This document shows, piece after piece, positions 33,772 through 42,040 of a stretch of 64,000 nt of DNA (position 1 is its first letter; each line of letters starts with the position of its first letter). Location of the stretch: NCBI RefSeq assembly GCF_900105385.1, contig NZ_LT629772.1, positions 992,001 through 1,056,000 of the forward strand, in the 5' to 3' direction. The notes below the pieces were generated by a model, which was given only the letters and a program-made list of their open reading frames with translations, had not been told where the DNA came from and did no database searches. The stretch comes from Microlunatus soli. Lineage in GTDB: Bacteria; Actinomycetota; Actinomycetes; Propionibacteriales; Propionibacteriaceae. The translations under genes and the position numbers were made by a program.

Positions 33772-34571
33772 CGTGAACGAACACCTCGTGCCGTGATCCA
33801 GATCGCGAAGCCGATCAGGACGCCGATGCCGACCGTCCAGATCACGACTCCCTCGCTGACCGGGCCGATGCCGCCGAGCGACAGGCCGCCGTTGTTCGGC
33901 TGGGCGTGGATGGTCTGCAGGTAGGCGATGATCTGCGCCTTGTCCTTGGGGGTCAGCACCTCGTCGGAGAACACCGGCATCTGCTGCGGGCCGGTCAGCA
34001 TGGCCTCGTACAGATGCTTGCTGCTGACGCCGACCAGCGACGGGGCCTGCTTGCCCTCGGGCAGCGCACCACCCTGGCCGGTGAAGTTGTGGCAGGCCGA
34101 GCAGTTGGTCCGGAAGAGCTCGCCGCCCCGGGCGATCTCCTCATCGGTCAGCCCCTCGCCGGAGTAGGTCGACGGATCCGGCACGCCCGGGCCGGGGCCC
34201 AGGGTGTCGACGTAGGCGGCCAGCGCGGCCACCTCCTGCTCGCTGAACTCGCTCGGCTTGATCGGTGCCTGCTCACCCGGCTGGGCCAGCGGCATCCGGC
34301 CGGTGGAGACCTGGAAATCGACTGCAGCCGCGCCGACACCCTGCAGGGTCGGGCCCTGGCTGGTGCCTTCGCCGTTCAGGCCGTGGCAGGAGGAGCAGTT
34401 CTGGGCGAACAGCTGCTGGCCCTCTTTGACCTGCTGACTGGTCGCCGGTTCGGCCGAGGACTGCTCGGTCGGTGCGACAGCCGCATACAGCGCTCCCACG
34501 GCGAACAACGCGGCAACCAGAAGCAGCACCTTTGCCGCCGGGTGCCGCCGTCTGGAAGACAGGAATCGCAC
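33768..34571 (-). CDS. qcrC: Menaquinol-cytochrome c reductase, diheme cytochrome c subunit
   Basis: Diheme cytochrome c1/c subunit that passes electrons directly to the CuA site of the aa3 oxidase, replacing soluble cytochrome c. Two heme sites, CSSCHG and CSACHN, with Met ligands in MPLAQPG and MPVFSDE. One N-terminal and one C-terminal transmembrane helix. I choose the GTG at 34571 (267 residues): GAGAGGGAAATCC gives an excellent ribosome-binding site, whereas the longer version starting at 34607 begins next to the promoter-like element and lacks one. Confidence 0.93.
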   Translation of the reverse strand: MRFLSSRRRHPAAKVLLLVAALFAVGALYAAVAPTEQSSAEPATSQQVKEGQQLFAQNCSSCHGLNGEGTSQGPTLQGVGAAAVDFQVSTGRMPLAQPGEQAPIKPSEFSEQEVAALAAYVDTLGPGPGVPDPSTYSGEGLTDEEIARGGELFRTNCSACHNFTGQGGALPEGKQAPSLVGVSSKHLYEAMLTGPQQMPVFSDEVLTPKDKAQIIAYLQTIHAQPNNGGLSLGGIGPVSEGVVIWTVGIGVLIGFAIWITARGVRSR

Positions 34572-34618
34572 GGATTTCCCTCTCACTCTTCGGATCTGAT
34601 CCGACACTACTCGCTAAG

Positions 34619-34632
34619 TACTACGTCTCGTC
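34619..34632 (-). promoter_or_regulatory. GTAGTA respiratory element upstream of qcrC
   Basis: Minus strand GACGAGACGTAGTA. It matches GACGCGCTGTAGTA upstream of ctaC in 11 of 14 positions and shares GTAGTA with the ctaE upstream region. Candidate promoter -10 or activator site; 47 bp before the chosen qcrC start. Confidence 0.5.
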
Positions 34633-34694
34633 GGAGGCAATGAGATGAGGCTATCCCATCGCCTGCTTTCTGTCGCGCCCCGGCTGGCAGGTCC

Positions 34695-35405
34695 CTACTG
34701 CAAGATGTAGATGACACCGAACAGCGCGATCCAGACCACGTCGACGAAGTGCCAGTAGTAGGACACCGCGATCGCGCTGACCGCCTGTTCATGGGTGAAG
34801 GTACGGGCCAGGTAGGTGCGGCCCAGCAGCAGCACGAACGCGATCAGACCGCCGGTGACGTGCAGGCCGTGGAAGCCGGTGGCCAGATAGAAGACCGACC
34901 CGTACGGATCGCTGGACAGGGTCAGGCCCTCGTGCACCAGGCTGGCGTACTCATAGACCTGGCCGCCGATGAAGAACGCGCCCATCAGGAAGGTCAGCAC
35001 ATACCACTCGCGCATCCCCCACTTGAGCGGATTGAAGACCGAGCCGATCCTGCCGACCCGGCCGATCTCGGCGAGGAACACGCCGCGCTGGCAGGTGACC
35101 GAACTGAGCACCAGCACCGTGGTGTTGGCGATCGCGAACTTCACGTTCAGCATCGAGGTGCCCTGCTCCCACAACGGGGTCAGGCCTGCCTGCACCGCCT
35201 GGGCGGTGGTCACGTTCTTGATCGTGAAGTACGCGGCGAACAGGCCGGCGAAGAACATCAGTTCGCTGGCCAGCCAGATGATCGTGCCGACCGCTACCGC
35301 ATCGGGGCGGCCGGGACGGCCACGCAGCCGCGAGGTCGGCAGCTCATGCAGTGCCGAGTGCGGTTTGATGACGGGAGCCGTCTGTCCGTGAGTGTGAAGC
35401 GCCAC
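34695..35405 (-). CDS. ctaE: Cytochrome c oxidase subunit III
   Basis: aa3-oxidase subunit III, which stabilises the binuclear centre and proton uptake. 236 residues, five transmembrane helices in the short bacterial form ([87 protein letters not shown]). The conserved Glu of helix I (SELMFF) and FHGLHVTGG are present. Start GTG with no Shine-Dalgarno; a GTAGTA box lies 16 bp upstream, so the mRNA leader may be very short. Upstream of qcrC as in other actinobacteria, with an 87-bp coding gap in between (123 bp to the chosen qcrC start). Confidence 0.95.
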   Translation of the reverse strand: MALHTHGQTAPVIKPHSALHELPTSRLRGRPGRPDAVAVGTIIWLASELMFFAGLFAAYFTIKNVTTAQAVQAGLTPLWEQGTSMLNVKFAIANTTVLVLSSVTCQRGVFLAEIGRVGRIGSVFNPLKWGMREWYVLTFLMGAFFIGGQVYEYASLVHEGLTLSSDPYGSVFYLATGFHGLHVTGGLIAFVLLLGRTYLARTFTHEQAVSAIAVSYYWHFVDVVWIALFGVIYILQ

Positions 35406-35421
35406 GGGGTCATTATTGCCT

Positions 35422-35439
35422 TACTACACGCTGTAGGTC
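35422..35439 (-). promoter_or_regulatory. GTAGTA respiratory element upstream of ctaE
   Basis: Minus strand GACCTACAGCGTGTAGTA. It shares GTAGTA with the qcrC and ctaC elements, with nine rather than five bases between GAC and GTAGTA. It also contains a CTACA/TGTAG inverted repeat. Lies 16 bp before the ctaE start. Confidence 0.45.
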
Positions 35440-35680
35440 ATCCCGGGGCGGTGGTGAGTTCTCAAACCGGGATGCGCGATACGATGCCGACACCAGGGAA
35501 GCACTGATCCATTCGGGCCACCAGCGCACGCTGCGGCACCCGAATACGTCAGTGGTTCTCCTGGAACCGTGACCGGTTCGCCCGCTCGGCGTGGCGACCG
35601 GACGGCCGTCGACGACACCGGGTCGCCGACGGATCAGGCAACGAACACGCGACGACACGACGGCAAGAAAGTAGGCACCG

Positions 35681-36103
35681 ATGAGCCAGGAGACCCCCGC
35701 CCGGGTGGCGACCGTGCTGGTCTACGCCAGTGACCGGACGGTCCGTTCCCAGGTCCGCTCCGCGCTCGGCCGCAAGGTCGCCTCCGACCTGCCGGAGATC
35801 CGGATCGTCGAGGCGGCGACCCAACCGGCGGTGGTCAAGGCCGCCGATGCCGGCGGCATCGATCTGATGCTGCTGGACGGTGAGGCCCGGCCCGGCGGCA
35901 TGGGCGTCTGCCGTCAGCTGAAGGACGAGATCTTCAACTGCCCGCCGGTGCTGATCCTGGCCGGACGCGCCGACGACGCCTGGCTGGCGACCTGGTCTCG
36001 GGCCGACGCGGTCGCACCGCACCCGATCGATCCGATCAGCCTGCCCGGCGCTGTCGCCGCCCTGCTGCGTGAGCGGCTCGGGCAACAGCGCTCCGTCGCC
36101 TGA
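35681..36103 (+). CDS. Receiver-like protein with altered active site
   Basis: 140 residues with a CheY-like alternating beta/alpha pattern and no output domain. The first strand VLVYASDRTV keeps only one acidic residue, a candidate phospho-acceptor Asp is in DLMLLDGEARPGG, and the strand-5 Lys of receivers (usually in a KP dipeptide) is replaced (ADAVAPHPIDP). This suggests phosphorylation-independent or protein-interaction use. Immediately upstream of trpD (12 bp) and divergent from ctaE; a similar small protein sits at this place in Streptomyces. RBS AAAGTAGG before ATG. Confidence 0.72.
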   Translation: MSQETPARVATVLVYASDRTVRSQVRSALGRKVASDLPEIRIVEAATQPAVVKAADAGGIDLMLLDGEARPGGMGVCRQLKDEIFNCPPVLILAGRADDAWLATWSRADAVAPHPIDPISLPGAVAALLRERLGQQRSVA

Positions 36104-36115
36104 TCGGGTGCCGGG

Positions 36116-37234
36116 ATGACCCCGCAGTCACCCCAGCCGGTCCCGCCCACTCCCGCCGCCCCGGCACCGGCGGACCCTGCCGCCGATCCCCCGGCACCGC
36201 GCAACTGGCCGGGCGTGCTCACCACGCTGATCCGCGGCCAGGCCCTGGACCGCGACGACACGGCGTGGGCGATGGGGCAGATCCTCGCCGGCGAGGCCAG
36301 TGACGTCCAGATCGCGGGCTTCGCGGTCGCACTGCGCAGCAAGGGCGAAACGGTCGAGGAGATCAGCGGGCTGGCCGATGCGATGCTCGCTTTCGCCACC
36401 CCGATCCAGGCTCCGTCTCCGGCGGTCGACATCGTCGGTTCCGGCGGCGATCGGTCCAACACGGTCAACATCTCCACGATGGCGGCCATCGTCGCCGCCG
36501 CGGCCGGCGCGCGAGTGGTGAAACACGGCAGCCGGTCGGCGTCGTCGGCCTGCGGTGCCGCCGATGTGCTGGAAGCGCTCGGCGTCCGGCTTGATCTCTC
36601 CCCCGGTCTGCAACGGCGGGTGATCGACGAGCTCGGGATCGGGTTCCTGTTCGCTCCGCACTACCATCCGTCCTTGCGCAATGCCGCCAGTGCCCGCAGC
36701 CAGCTCGGTGTGCTGACCCCGTTCAACTTCCTCGGGCCGTTGACCAATCCGGGACGGCCGGTCGCCCACGCGGTCGGGGTCGCCGTCGAGGAGATGGCCG
36801 CGCTGACGGCCGGCGTGTTGGCCGACCGCGGTGATCGCGGCGTGGTGTTCCACGGCACCGACGGACTGGACGAGCTCACGACGACGACAACGTCGGCGGT
36901 CTGGCTGTTCGACCACGGCAGCGTCGAGCAGACCGAGCTCGACCCGCGCGATCTCGGCATCGAGCGGTCCGTGCTCCCCGACCTGGTCGGCGGCGATCCG
37001 GCCCTGAATGCACAGATCGCCCGCGAGGTGCTGTCCGGCAGCACCGGCCCGGTCCGCGACATCGTGCTGTTGAACGCCGCCGCGGCGTTGGCGGCCTTCG
37101 ACGGTCCGGGCGCCGCAGCCGACCTGGTCGACACCCTGCGCGGCCAGTTGGCCCGTGCCGCCGACGCCGTCGACAGCGGCGCGGCAAGCCGACTACTCAC
37201 CGCCTGGGCCGAACTCACCAGCACCATCAGCTGA
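36116..37234 (+). CDS. trpD: Anthranilate phosphoribosyltransferase
   Basis: Second step of tryptophan synthesis from chorismate: transfers phosphoribose from PRPP to anthranilate. 372 residues with an added Pro/Ala-rich N-terminus of about 30 residues. PRPP-binding motif GSGGDRSNTVNIST (usual GTGGD), KHGSRSASSACGAADVLEALG, and FLFAPHYHPSLRNAASAR before the C-terminal domain. The metal-binding acidic region (GLDELT) is intact. Stand-alone trpD away from other trp genes at this qcr-linked site is typical of actinobacteria. Confidence 0.95.
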   Translation: MTPQSPQPVPPTPAAPAPADPAADPPAPRNWPGVLTTLIRGQALDRDDTAWAMGQILAGEASDVQIAGFAVALRSKGETVEEISGLADAMLAFATPIQAPSPAVDIVGSGGDRSNTVNISTMAAIVAAAAGARVVKHGSRSASSACGAADVLEALGVRLDLSPGLQRRVIDELGIGFLFAPHYHPSLRNAASARSQLGVLTPFNFLGPLTNPGRPVAHAVGVAVEEMAALTAGVLADRGDRGVVFHGTDGLDELTTTTTSAVWLFDHGSVEQTELDPRDLGIERSVLPDLVGGDPALNAQIAREVLSGSTGPVRDIVLLNAAAALAAFDGPGAAADLVDTLRGQLARAADAVDSGAASRLLTAWAELTSTIS

Positions 37235-37284
37235 CCGCACTCCAGGTTCATGGCCAGACCTGGTGATGACGACGTCTTCGTGGA

Positions 37285-37326
37285 GTGCGCCGCAGCCCGA
37301 TGTTCGTCGGGCGCACGACGACTTTT
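37285..37326 (+). terminator. Hairpin and T run after trpD
   Basis: CCCGA-TGTTCG-TCGGG inner stem continued by GTGCG/CGCAC with a 6-base bulge, followed by GACGACTTTT. Likely trpD terminator. The rest of the 37235-37561 gap shows no gene. Confidence 0.45.
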
Positions 37327-37561
37327 GCGCGCGGCTCGCTCCACGGGACCTGAAATCGATGCCCCAAATCGAGCCGGTCGTCATTCCGGTCGCCCGGCGG
37401 CCGGCGTGTCCGCGAGGGATCGCCGACCAGGCGGTTGGCTCACATGCTCGCGCTGCGCCTCATGCTCTCGCGCGACGTCTTCGAGATAGCTCCGAGGAGC
37501 AACGCGACCGCCCCGGCAGGTCCGCTCAGACCCGTTGTCTGTGGCGAGGCAGAATCGCCCA

Positions 37562-38392
37562 ATGGCGCAGCGCAACGAACTCTCTGTTCCGGACCGAGCA
37601 GTACCCGTCGTTACACAGCTGGCTGACCACTACCGCCGCCGACCGGAACTGGGCTGGATGTATGGCCAGGGATCGGTGTTCTCCGGACTACGGGACGACT
37701 CCGATCTCGATTTGATCTTGGTCTGGGAGCAGATGCCAACCACCGCCACGCTGCCCCACCAGTTGACGAGTCGCTGGATCCCGCACGGCAACATGTCCCT
37801 GGAGAAGGCCACGATTGATGCTTGCGACGTGGATCTGATGCACGTCCCGCGACCGGAGTTCGAAAACTGGCTCGAGCAGGTCCGCCGTGGTGACGGCTGG
37901 ACCGGACACGCCTGGCCGCAACCCATTCATGTTGCCGCCGGCCGCGCGGAAGCAGTGATGCTCCTCGACGACAGAGGTGACGGTGCGGCCCACCAACTGC
38001 AGGTCCAACGCCCCTCGTCGGCACTCGTTGAGGCAGTCACAGACCAGCTTCGATCCTCCCTCCCGGGATATGTCCGCGAGCTGCGCGAGGCCGCAGCGCA
38101 ACGCCATCGATGGCTCTACACGAGCCTGGCAAGCCAGCTCCACAGGACGATTTACCTAGCCTGGTTCCTGGCCGAGGGCCACTACCCGCCGTTCCCCAAG
38201 TACCTGCCACAGTGGTTCGACCGACTGAACATGAACACCACGCTGCGTCGACTCGAGGACGACTACTGGTCCGCTCCGTCCGATCCCGACCGTGCCGATG
38301 CGATCGCGGAACTGGCCGAAGCCGTCGTGACGCTGGCCGAGCAGAAGCTGATCCAAGCGCCGAGCCCGTTCTCAGGCCGGCCAGCCAGTTGA
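37562..38392 (+). CDS. Nucleotidyltransferase-domain protein
   Basis: About 276 residues. A pol-beta-type nucleotidyltransferase motif near residue 38, GQGSVFSGLRDDSDLDLILV, has the GS and the DxD metal pair; a third Asp is probably in CDVDLMHVP. The C-terminal half is helical (VTDQLRSSLPGYVRELREAA onward), like DUF4037 or aminoglycoside-nucleotidyltransferase C-terminal domains. The substrate may be a small molecule or a protein; nothing adjacent decides. No partner antitoxin-like gene adjoins it. It sits in a gene-poor 1.8-kb stretch with slightly less regular codon use, so horizontal gain is possible. Confidence 0.7.
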   Translation: MAQRNELSVPDRAVPVVTQLADHYRRRPELGWMYGQGSVFSGLRDDSDLDLILVWEQMPTTATLPHQLTSRWIPHGNMSLEKATIDACDVDLMHVPRPEFENWLEQVRRGDGWTGHAWPQPIHVAAGRAEAVMLLDDRGDGAAHQLQVQRPSSALVEAVTDQLRSSLPGYVRELREAAAQRHRWLYTSLASQLHRTIYLAWFLAEGHYPPFPKYLPQWFDRLNMNTTLRRLEDDYWSAPSDPDRADAIAELAEAVVTLAEQKLIQAPSPFSGRPAS

Positions 38393-38465
38393 TTCGGATG
38401 ACCGGCCGAGTTGCCCCAGGAATCCTTCACCGGGCAGGCAACGAACGGCCCGATAACGTGAAGTC

Positions 38466-38702
38466 ATGGAGTTTTCGTCCGGATCGAGGCGATTCTGGTT
38501 CGCCGCGGACGGCCTCACGCACGGTGCGGCAACGACTGCCGGAACAACCACCAGTTACTGCGGGGTCGAGGTCCGACCAGACGTCACTGAAATCCAGCGA
38601 AGCCCGTCGCGCCAACACGACTCACCGTTGTGCCGGACCTGCCAGACTGCGGGTCTGCTCGCCGCCATGAATGCTCTCCCGCGATCCGCCGGCAGCGCGT
38701 GA
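38466..38702 (+). CDS. Small Cys/His hypothetical protein
   Basis: 78 codons. H19, C32, H51, C56 and C59 (SYCGVEV; PLCRTCQTAG) could bind one zinc ion; hydrophobic residues around FWFAADG and LLAAMNAL look protein-like. No convincing ribosome-binding site, but GATAAC lies about 15 bp before the ATG, so it could be leaderless. No family recognised. The following stretch 38703-39079 shows no gene or clear repeat. Confidence 0.42.
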   Translation: MEFSSGSRRFWFAADGLTHGAATTAGTTTSYCGVEVRPDVTEIQRSPSRQHDSPLCRTCQTAGLLAAMNALPRSAGSA

Positions 38703-39079
38703 CGGACGGATCGGGCCGGGCAGGGCTGCGCACCGGGTCTTGGCGCCGGTGATCACGCGGCAGGATCCCCGTCACCGGGCAACTCGCGGACGATCGCGCA
38801 GCGGGCAGTCGGCGCGACGGCGCGGACACGTTCGCGCAGGAACGCCTCGTGTCCCACCGGTTGTCTGACTGCACGGCAAACCGACCCAGCCATCAAGTTG
38901 ACCGAGAGAAGTGCTGTGATCCGCCCCGTTCGACAGCATCCTTCTCGGTCAAGTTCGGGCTGCCACGCCCGGAAGCGGGGCGACCTACGCGACAGACTCC
39001 TCGTCTCGGAAACGGCCGACTCGCGGGTACAACTCTTGGTCTGCTGTCACATCCCACTGCTGACGAACGTCAAGCAGGT

Positions 39080-39880
39080 ATGACGATCTTGATCACCGGT
39101 GGCACCGGCTCGCTGGGCAGTGCCTTGGTCCCCCTGCTGACGACCGACGACTCGACCATCCGGGTGTTGAGCCGCAGTCTGCATCCCTCATCCGAGAGCA
39201 TCGAGTACGCCGTCGGCGACGTCTCCAGCGGTGCCGGCCTGGACGCTGCGTTCGCCGGCGTCGACGTGGTCGTGCACTGCGCCGGCAGCGCCAAGGGTGA
39301 CGCCGCGCGAGCGCGGCACGTGGTGGACGCCGCCGAGAACGCCGGCGTGCGGCACTTGGTGTACATCTCCGTCGTCGGCGCCGACCGGATACCGGTGCAG
39401 AGCCGCCTCGACCGGGCGATGTTCGGCTACTTCGAGCAGAAGCGGATCGCCGAACAGATCATCTCCGGCTCCAGCCTGGGCTGGACGACGCTGCGGGCGA
39501 CCCAGTTCCACGACTTCGTGACCACGACGCTGGATCAGCTGGCCAAACCTCCGGTATTGGCGCTGTGGCGTGGTGTCAGCTTCCAGCCGATCGACCGGCG
39601 CGACGTCGCCACTCGGCTGGCCGAGCTCGCCCACGGTGAGCCCGCCGGGCTGGTGGCGGACATGGCCGGGCCGCGGATCTACTCGATGGAGCGGCTGGCC
39701 CGCGACTACCTGCGCGCCACCGGCAAGCACCGGCTGATCGTCAACCTGCAGACGCCCGGCAAGGCCGCGGCCGCGTTCCGAGAAGGTGCCAACCTGGCCC
39801 CCGATCAGGCCGTCGGAAGCCGCAGCTGGGAAGACTTCCTCGCCGAGGAGTACGGCGCCGTGGAACAAGCTGCTGCGTGA
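39080..39880 (+). CDS. NmrA-like NAD(P)-binding SDR protein
   Basis: 266-residue atypical short-chain dehydrogenase. N-terminal Rossmann motif TILITGGTGSLGSALVPLL and a second strand ending in VLSRS, suggesting NADP preference; later VVHCAGSAKGDAARARHVVDAA and VYISVVGADRIP. The catalytic YxxxK is replaced by FGYFEQKRIAEQII, where the Tyr is present but the context is of the NmrA/TMR type, usually redox sensing or ketone reduction. Start ATG just after AGCAGGT. Stand-alone. Confidence 0.82.
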   Translation: MTILITGGTGSLGSALVPLLTTDDSTIRVLSRSLHPSSESIEYAVGDVSSGAGLDAAFAGVDVVVHCAGSAKGDAARARHVVDAAENAGVRHLVYISVVGADRIPVQSRLDRAMFGYFEQKRIAEQIISGSSLGWTTLRATQFHDFVTTTLDQLAKPPVLALWRGVSFQPIDRRDVATRLAELAHGEPAGLVADMAGPRIYSMERLARDYLRATGKHRLIVNLQTPGKAAAAFREGANLAPDQAVGSRSWEDFLAEEYGAVEQAAA

Positions 39881-39926
39881 TCAACAACCGGCTCGCCCCG
39901 GCCGGGGCGAGCCGGTGTTGTCGGGA

Positions 39927-40486
39927 TCAGCCGAGGTCGCGGCGCCGCAGGCTGAGCAGGCCGACGGCCAGGATGGCGAACGCTGCGCCGATCATGATCA
40001 TGGTCGGCACCGGTGTGAACGATGCCCCGGTCAACACCTTGGGCGCGTGGTGGAACGGCACGATCAGATCGGCGACGGCGTAGTCGATGCCGATCGCCGG
40101 ACCGATGGATTCGCCGAACAGGTTGACCAGCACGAAGACGACCCAGACGATGACCGTCGCCAGACGTGGCAACAGACCGACCGCAAGCATCGTGACCGAG
40201 GCGGTCAGCCAGATCGGCGGAATCAGCACCAATGCCGCCGTCAGCACGGCGAGCCAGGTCCTCCCCGGCGTCGGCGTGCCAAGACCGAAGCCCAGTCCGG
40301 CCGCCGCTCCCCCGATGATCATCACCGTGGCCGACCCGACCAGCGCGATCCCGATCTGCGCTGCCGCCCACCCCAGCCGGGACACCGGATGACTGAGCAG
40401 GAGTTCGCCCCGACCGGAGACCTCCTCGCTTCGCAGCCGGAGCATGATCAACATCGGCAGCAGGGAAGAGAATCCGGCGATGACTG
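39927..40486 (-). pseudogene. ABC-exporter permease remnant (C-terminal third only)
   Basis: About 185 codons of a polytopic membrane protein: MLRLRSEEVSGRGELLLSHP followed by five or so helices and ending AVGLLSLRRRDLG. This matches the C-terminal end of TnrB-like (tetronasin-resistance type) permeases of about 530 residues. The N-terminal two thirds and the start codon are missing; the frame runs at its 5' end into unrelated sequence that belongs to a remnant on the opposite strand. No ATPase gene is nearby. I read it as the residue of a deletion. Confidence 0.6.
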
Positions 40487-40651
40487 GCAACATTGGCCGA
40501 GAGCGGGCAGCAGGCCCTGGACGATCAGTCACCGGCAGCCGACCGGATTGCCGAGATCCGGGACTACTTCGCCTTCATCGCCGCCGAGATCGAGGGCCTG
40601 AACGAACGCTGGCGGCAGCGCGAGCGGTCCGGACGGTCGTCCGGCACCTGA
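40484..40651 (+). pseudogene. 3' remnant of a GbsR/MarR-like regulator
   Basis: A 55-codon fragment without a usable start codon (stop TGA at 40481 just upstream) reads SPAADRIAEIRDYFAFIAAE and ends NERWRQRERSGRSSGT. This resembles the C-terminal helix of GbsR/MarR regulators, which often sit beside TnrB-like exporter genes. It abuts the permease remnant tail to tail in reversed order, consistent with one deletion removing the 5' parts of both. Confidence 0.4.
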
Positions 40652-40662
40652 CCTCCACCAGC

Positions 40663-41208
40663 TCAGACCGAGCGGGCGTCCAGCAGCTCCCGGTTGAGCA
40701 CCGACCGGACCTCGATGCCGATGGCACCCAGCACGTTGCCACCCGGCTCCTGCCGGTCGATGGCGCAGACGACCGTGTCGACGACAGCACCGAGTTCGCG
40801 GATCGCCAGCGCGGCGTCGCGGACCGCCCCGCCGGTGGTGATCGCGTCCTCGACCAACAGCACCCGTCGCCCCGAGAGATCCGGGCCCTCGGCCAGCTTG
40901 CAGGTGCCGTAGGCCTTGACCTGCTTGCGGATGTAGGCGGTCGGCAGCCCGCTCATCTGACCGAGCACCGCGGCGATCGGGACGCCACCCAACTCGATCC
41001 CGCCGAGTACCTCGGTCCCGGATGGGATGAGTGCCACCATCGGCTCGACGACCCGACGCAACAGTGCCGGGTCGGACTCGAACAGGAACTTGTCGAAGTA
41101 CTCCTCAGCCTGCCGACCGGACCGCAGCGTGAACGTCCCGCGCAGCCGGCAGGCCCGGTCCACATCGTCGGCGAGTCGGAGCAGTTCGGGATCTACGGGC
41201 GCACGCAC
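40663..41208 (-). CDS. pyrE: Orotate phosphoribosyltransferase
   Basis: Converts orotate and PRPP to orotidine 5'-phosphate in pyrimidine synthesis. 181 residues, dimeric type I PRTase: FTLRSGRQAEEYFDKF at the N-terminus, GGIELGGVPIAAVLG, the flexible catalytic loop YIRKQVKAYGTCKLAEG, and the PRPP motif RVLLVEDAITTGGAV. Stand-alone here, followed (downstream) by the regulator remnant and preceded by an inverted-repeat element. Confidence 0.94.
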   Translation of the reverse strand: MRAPVDPELLRLADDVDRACRLRGTFTLRSGRQAEEYFDKFLFESDPALLRRVVEPMVALIPSGTEVLGGIELGGVPIAAVLGQMSGLPTAYIRKQVKAYGTCKLAEGPDLSGRRVLLVEDAITTGGAVRDAALAIRELGAVVDTVVCAIDRQEPGGNVLGAIGIEVRSVLNRELLDARSV

Positions 41209-41233
41209 GACCGCACTGTAACGGCTAGGGCGC

Positions 41234-41382
41234 GTCCCGCAACCTCACTGCGTAGCGAGCGGTGTCCGGTGCGTGCGCTGACCGGCGGAGGAGGGAGTGA
41301 GTGAGGTGACCCCCGTTCGACTGACGACAACGTCGTCAGCGTGCGTACTGGGCGCGGCGCAGTAGCCGCGAGGTTGCGGGAC
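41234..41382. repeat. MITE-like element with 13-bp perfect terminal inverted repeats
   Basis: GTCCCGCAACCTC at 41234-41246 and its exact complement at 41370-41382 bound 149 bp. A second perfect hairpin, CTGACGAC-AAC-GTCGTCAG, lies inside at 41321-41339. It fills the gap between pyrE and the tetR stop, and its right end is 2 bp from the tetR stop codon. No ORF of its own. Confidence 0.6.
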
Positions 41383-41384
41383 AC

Positions 41385-41945
41385 CTAGTGCGCAGGCGGC
41401 GTCAGCAACAGCTCTGCCGCTCGAGCGAAGACCTCCTGTACGGCCAACTCTCCATGATCAACATGGATGAACTGACTGCCGATCGCGGCGCAGAACGCCA
41501 GCATGCTGCGCGCCTCGACCTCAACCGGATCGTCGCAGAAGCTGCCGATCACCGTGCGCAGCAACGCAATCCGTCGGTTGTCCACCCGTGCCAGTCGCGT
41601 CGCGACGGCTTCATCCCGACGCGCCCAGTCCCGGATCGCGAGATCGATCGGCAACAGCCGATCCTCGGAGAAAGTCAACCGACGGGCCCGTTGCGCCACC
41701 TCGACCGGAGCTCCGTCCTCGTTCTCGACCTGGGTCAGCACGTCGTCGACACTCTCCCGCTCCCAGGTGTCCAACATCGCCTCCAGCAGGGCGCTCCGAT
41801 CGGCGAAGTAGCCGTAAAAGCCACCCTTGGTGACCCCGAGCGCCTTCGCGAGCACCTCGACACGGACGGCATCGGGGCCGCCCACGGCGAGCACCCGGAG
41901 TCCTTCATCCACCCATTTCTGTCGTGGTGTTCGCGCGACGGCCAC
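41385..41945 (-). CDS. TetR-family transcriptional regulator
   Basis: About 186 residues. N-terminal HTH (KWVDEGLRVLAVGGPDAVRV then LAKALGVTKGGFYGYFADR), ligand-binding C-terminal helices. I chose GTG 41945, with GAGGTGGGG six bases upstream, over the GTG at 41957. Divergent from the 42041 gene; two palindromes in the gap, TATACGGAGCCGTACA and TATACGCAACCGTATA, are probable operators, so it likely represses itself and that neighbour. Confidence 0.88.
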   Translation of the reverse strand: MAVARTPRQKWVDEGLRVLAVGGPDAVRVEVLAKALGVTKGGFYGYFADRSALLEAMLDTWERESVDDVLTQVENEDGAPVEVAQRARRLTFSEDRLLPIDLAIRDWARRDEAVATRLARVDNRRIALLRTVIGSFCDDPVEVEARSMLAFCAAIGSQFIHVDHGELAVQEVFARAAELLLTPPAH

Positions 41946-41974
41946 GATGTGCCCCACCTCACTGCCGAGCTATC

Positions 41975-42024
41975 TATACGGAGCCGTACAAAAGGCGTAC
42001 GGTCTTGTTATACGCAACCGTATA
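41975..42024. promoter_or_regulatory. Two TetR operator palindromes
   Basis: TATACGG-AG-CCGTACA at 41975-41990 and TATACG-CAAC-CGTATA at 42009-42024, centres 34 bp apart. Both lie between the divergent tetR and DUF2867-like genes; a related half-site GCGTACGG lies between them at 41995-42002. Confidence 0.7.
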
Positions 42025-42040
42025 TCAAGGAGTCGGTCCG

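Noticed and set aside
38671-38874. Overlapping short ORFs after the small Cys/His protein
   Set aside because: Arg/Pro-rich shadow composition and no start signals.
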